Shown in pieces: positions 63,101-64,000 of a DNA stretch of 64,000 nucleotides. The position numbers were made by a program, and so were the translations under genes. The notes under the pieces are model-generated. The model had not been told where the DNA came from, made no database searches, and was given only the letters and a program-made list of their open reading frames with translations. Every line of letters starts with the position of its first letter. The stretch's first letter is position 1. This stretch comes from Clostridia bacterium (GTDB taxonomy: Bacteria > Bacillota > Clostridia > Christensenellales > CAG-138): NCBI GenBank assembly GCA_030526995.1, contig JAUNBP010000005.1, forward strand, positions 1 to 64,000. The letters are read 5' to 3'.

Positions 63101-64000
63101 AACTATGAAAATTCCACTGTCACCAACTGCTACAACATAGGCGCGGTAAGTGGTGGCGGAGCCGGCGGCGTGGTGGGGATTAACTCTGACACCGTCAGCA
63201 ACTGCTACAACACGGGCACGGTTAGCGGCAACAGCAATGTCGGCGGCGTGGTCGGGGAAAGCTCCCGAGCCACCGTCACCAACTGCTACAACACCGGCAA
63301 GGTAAGTGGCGGTGACTATGTCGGTGGCGTGGCGGGGTGGAACTATGAAAATTCCACTGTCAACAACTGCTACAATGCGGGCATGGTCAGCGGTATCGGA
63401 AACTATGTAGGCGGCGTGGTAGGGCAAAACCTTGCGTATGATTCATCAGCCCCTGCAACGGTAAAAGACTGCTACTATCTTGACACCTGCGGAGTAACCG
63501 TCGGTGCAACAAACGGTGGCGGCGGAGGAACCGAAACTATTGAAAACGTTATCGCCCTTACCGATGCGCAGCTTAGGGTTCAGGCAAACTATGTGGGGTT
63601 TGACTTTGAAGGCGATTCTGCAAATGACATCGATCCCGTTTGGACTATGGAGGGCAACATCTATTATCCTTACGCCGAGCTTGCGGCGGTTCCGCACGAT
63701 ATGCCCGTTCCGGTATTGGGCATTGCGGCAACCGAAAGCCTTGAAATAGCCGTCACCGGCACAGCGGAGATTGAATACACTATCACACCTTCCGACGCAG
63801 CAAATCAGGCGGTAGCCTTTGCAACTGACGATGAAACCATAGCCACGGTCGATGAAAACGGCGTTGTAATCGGCGTTTCGGCAGGCACAACCAAGATTAC
63901 GACCACAACCGAGGACGGAGGGTTTACGGCGGAAACCACCGTCACCGTGCATCCCGACTGCATCGTTACCTATACGGCGGACGGTGAAACCGTGGAAACC
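60119..64000 (+). CDS. Giant secreted GLUG-repeat protein (3' end off window)
   Basis: An open frame of 1294 codons reaches the right edge. AAGGAGG lies 7 nt before ATG 60119. A signal peptide (KRTLAIFLTLLLIATLLPAS) is followed by three modules beginning at W78, W471 and W780, each opening IWDGxxAxG and closing near GYPYPQF. Each module has an N-terminal AQLAYLA block and then GLUG repeats (VGGVVG with TNCYNTGTVSG): about 7, 5 and 8 copies. Residues about 1200-1285 form a Big2-like Ig domain (TPSDAANQAVAFATDDETIA). GLUG proteins are surface adhesins or enzyme scaffolds in gut bacteria; no catalytic domain is visible here. The anchor lies beyond the window. Confidence 0.85.
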   Translation, partial: MKRTLAIFLTLLLIATLLPASVAEQAVGTDEGYELTESELEPWIEAERALSASESEGLNQAQIPMVEFKEPTEPVEIWDGTIATGYAGGTGTATDPYLIVNGAQLAYLAQQVNTGYNYSDGKYFKLTAHICLNDTTNWQSWATSAPANEWVVIGASLSYSFRGIFDGNGYSVSGIYINKTGETDADNCQGLFGYCFSGATIANLAVRDSYIKGHNQVGGVVGYIFFGTVTNCYNTATISGMRIVGGLVGYNDWHSAVTDCYNTGTVSGTGDVGGVVGYNSQGTVTTCHNTGNVSSNSNVGGVLGYNSHGTVTTCYNTGTISGTGDVGGVVGDNYWNSSVTNCYNMGTVSGTDSVGGVVGDCAWNSSVTNCYNIGTVSGTDSVGGVVGRNYEGTVSNCYYLDTCGATAGVGSRYESIITNVISLTDAQLQVQENFVGFDFHNVWAIEPVTGYPYPQFMNGLDSSYGELSAIWDGSVASGFDSGSGTENDPYIIKTAAQLACLASSVNSGTTYSDLYIELANDIELNNYDAKNWIVNATPWIAIGTSSNSFHGNFNGNGFAISGIYIDGLDNQGLFGYCSEATITNISIKDSYIKGCYYVGGVVGYIFSSTVSDCYNTGTVSSTGDVGGVVGCIGSSAITNCYNTGMVSGAEYVGGVAGRYNDSYVAVCYNTGEVRGIEYVGGVCGTGSVFNCYNVGTISGAGSYVGAAVGFGSQLSCYFLEGSGKDNGFGTALTEAELKLESSFVGFDFYSAWAIEPDTGYPYPQFIKNLDSSYGETSAIWDGSVASGFDSGSGTQSNPYIIKTAAQLAYLASSVNSGTTYSGLYIELANDIELNDYDAKYWILNATPWTPIGTSSNSFRGNFNGKGFAISGIYIDSINSYQGLFGYCGYGATIANLAIKDSYIKGDDHVGGVVGWNYYDSTVTNCYNTGTVIGTGDEVGGVVGCNFGTVTGCHNVGTIIGDDGGGVVGFNRNAVTNCHNTGTISGSDVGGVIGWNYENSTVTNCYNIGAVSGGGAGGVVGINSDTVSNCYNTGTVSGNSNVGGVVGESSRATVTNCYNTGKVSGGDYVGGVAGWNYENSTVNNCYNAGMVSGIGNYVGGVVGQNLAYDSSAPATVKDCYYLDTCGVTVGATNGGGGGTETIENVIALTDAQLRVQANYVGFDFEGDSANDIDPVWTMEGNIYYPYAELAAVPHDMPVPVLGIAATESLEIAVTGTAEIEYTITPSDAANQAVAFATDDETIATVDENGVVIGVSAGTTKITTTTEDGGFTAETTVTVHPDCIVTYTADGETVET
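61529..63511 (+). repeat. Long direct repeat of GLUG modules
   Basis: Module 2 (from 61529) and module 3 (from 62456) are near-identical over their first 300 bases, for example GGAAGTGTTGCTTCGGGCTT against GGAAGCGTTGCTTCAGGCTT. They could recombine and change protein length. Confidence 0.7.

Noticed and set aside
62765..63427. Repetitive minus-strand frames under the GLUG protein (also 60743-60982 and 61025-61438)
   Set aside because: Their repeated HAADIVRAAYRARVVAVGD pattern is the complement of the GLUG repeats; no ribosome sites or signals of their own.
60700..63450. Regular repeats suggesting a CRISPR array
   Set aside because: The repeats are coding, imperfect and keep frame; no constant repeat with unrelated spacers and no cas genes.

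Overview
The window looks like chromosome from an endospore-forming, probably gut-dwelling clostridial Firmicute. A complete spoIIIAA-AH operon, spoIIID and spoVT show the sporulation programme. The two-subunit glgC/glgD glycogen pathway, split gcvPA/gcvPB, dimeric glycyl-tRNA synthetase, RecD2 and strong GGAGG ribosome sites fit the same group. Genus and order are not determinable from sequence reading alone; a Christensenellales/Oscillospirales-type organism is a guess. No tRNA, rRNA, CRISPR array, intact insertion sequence or prophage was seen.

Layout. 1-8.7 kb: a DUF362 protein (cut by the left edge), a LysR regulator with an MGMT-like DNA-binding protein, an EamA exporter, then a membrane-anchored propeller-like protein running into radA-mnmG-rsmG. 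8.7-10 kb: an accessory strip with one small lipoprotein among many palindromes and hairpins. 10-18.5 kb: a YtvI-like permease diverging from a glycogen operon glgBCDA-pfkA-cyclase. 18.5-25.3 kb: a nuclease/helicase fusion, the methionine importer metNIQ behind a Met-rich leader peptide and attenuator-like hairpins, a small hydrolase and an RCC1/phosphodiester-glycosidase lipoprotein. 25.4-30 kb: the spoIIIA operon on the minus strand, with an extremely short SpoIIIAF. 30-32.6 kb: queT, an M23 peptidase lipoprotein and a second EamA exporter. 32.6-40.6 kb: a tandem glycine riboswitch driving gcvT-gcvH-gcvPA-gcvPB-lplA-lpdA-glyA, a complete glycine-cleavage and one-carbon operon. 40.6-41.9 kb: a dCMP deaminase with a divergent ThyX-like protein, probably a dTMP supply pair. 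41.9-48.5 kb, minus strand: a Cys-rich micro-protein, mnmA, trmK, a Nif3-like protein, a zinc-ribbon coiled coil, RNase P RNA, trpS, an acyltransferase and an unknown membrane protein. 48.6-59.9 kb: glyS-recD2-comFC, spoIIID, murI, malic enzyme, a galE-gpsA-capD surface/lipid block, and spoVT. 60.1 kb to the right edge: a giant secreted GLUG-repeat protein, still open at the window end.

The most notable signals are regulatory or structural rather than new enzymes: the Met-codon leader upstream of metNIQ; an array of consecutive hairpins joined by TTTCAY linkers; a REP-like dispersed hairpin (GGGCGGAT-GAT-ATCCGCCC) in several intergenic gaps; three genes whose -10 box lies 6-7 nt before the start codon (possible leaderless mRNAs); a terminator that contains the promoter and ribosome site of mnmA; and a SpoIIIAF reduced to its two membrane helices. 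All readings are by eye; no database search or folding program was run.
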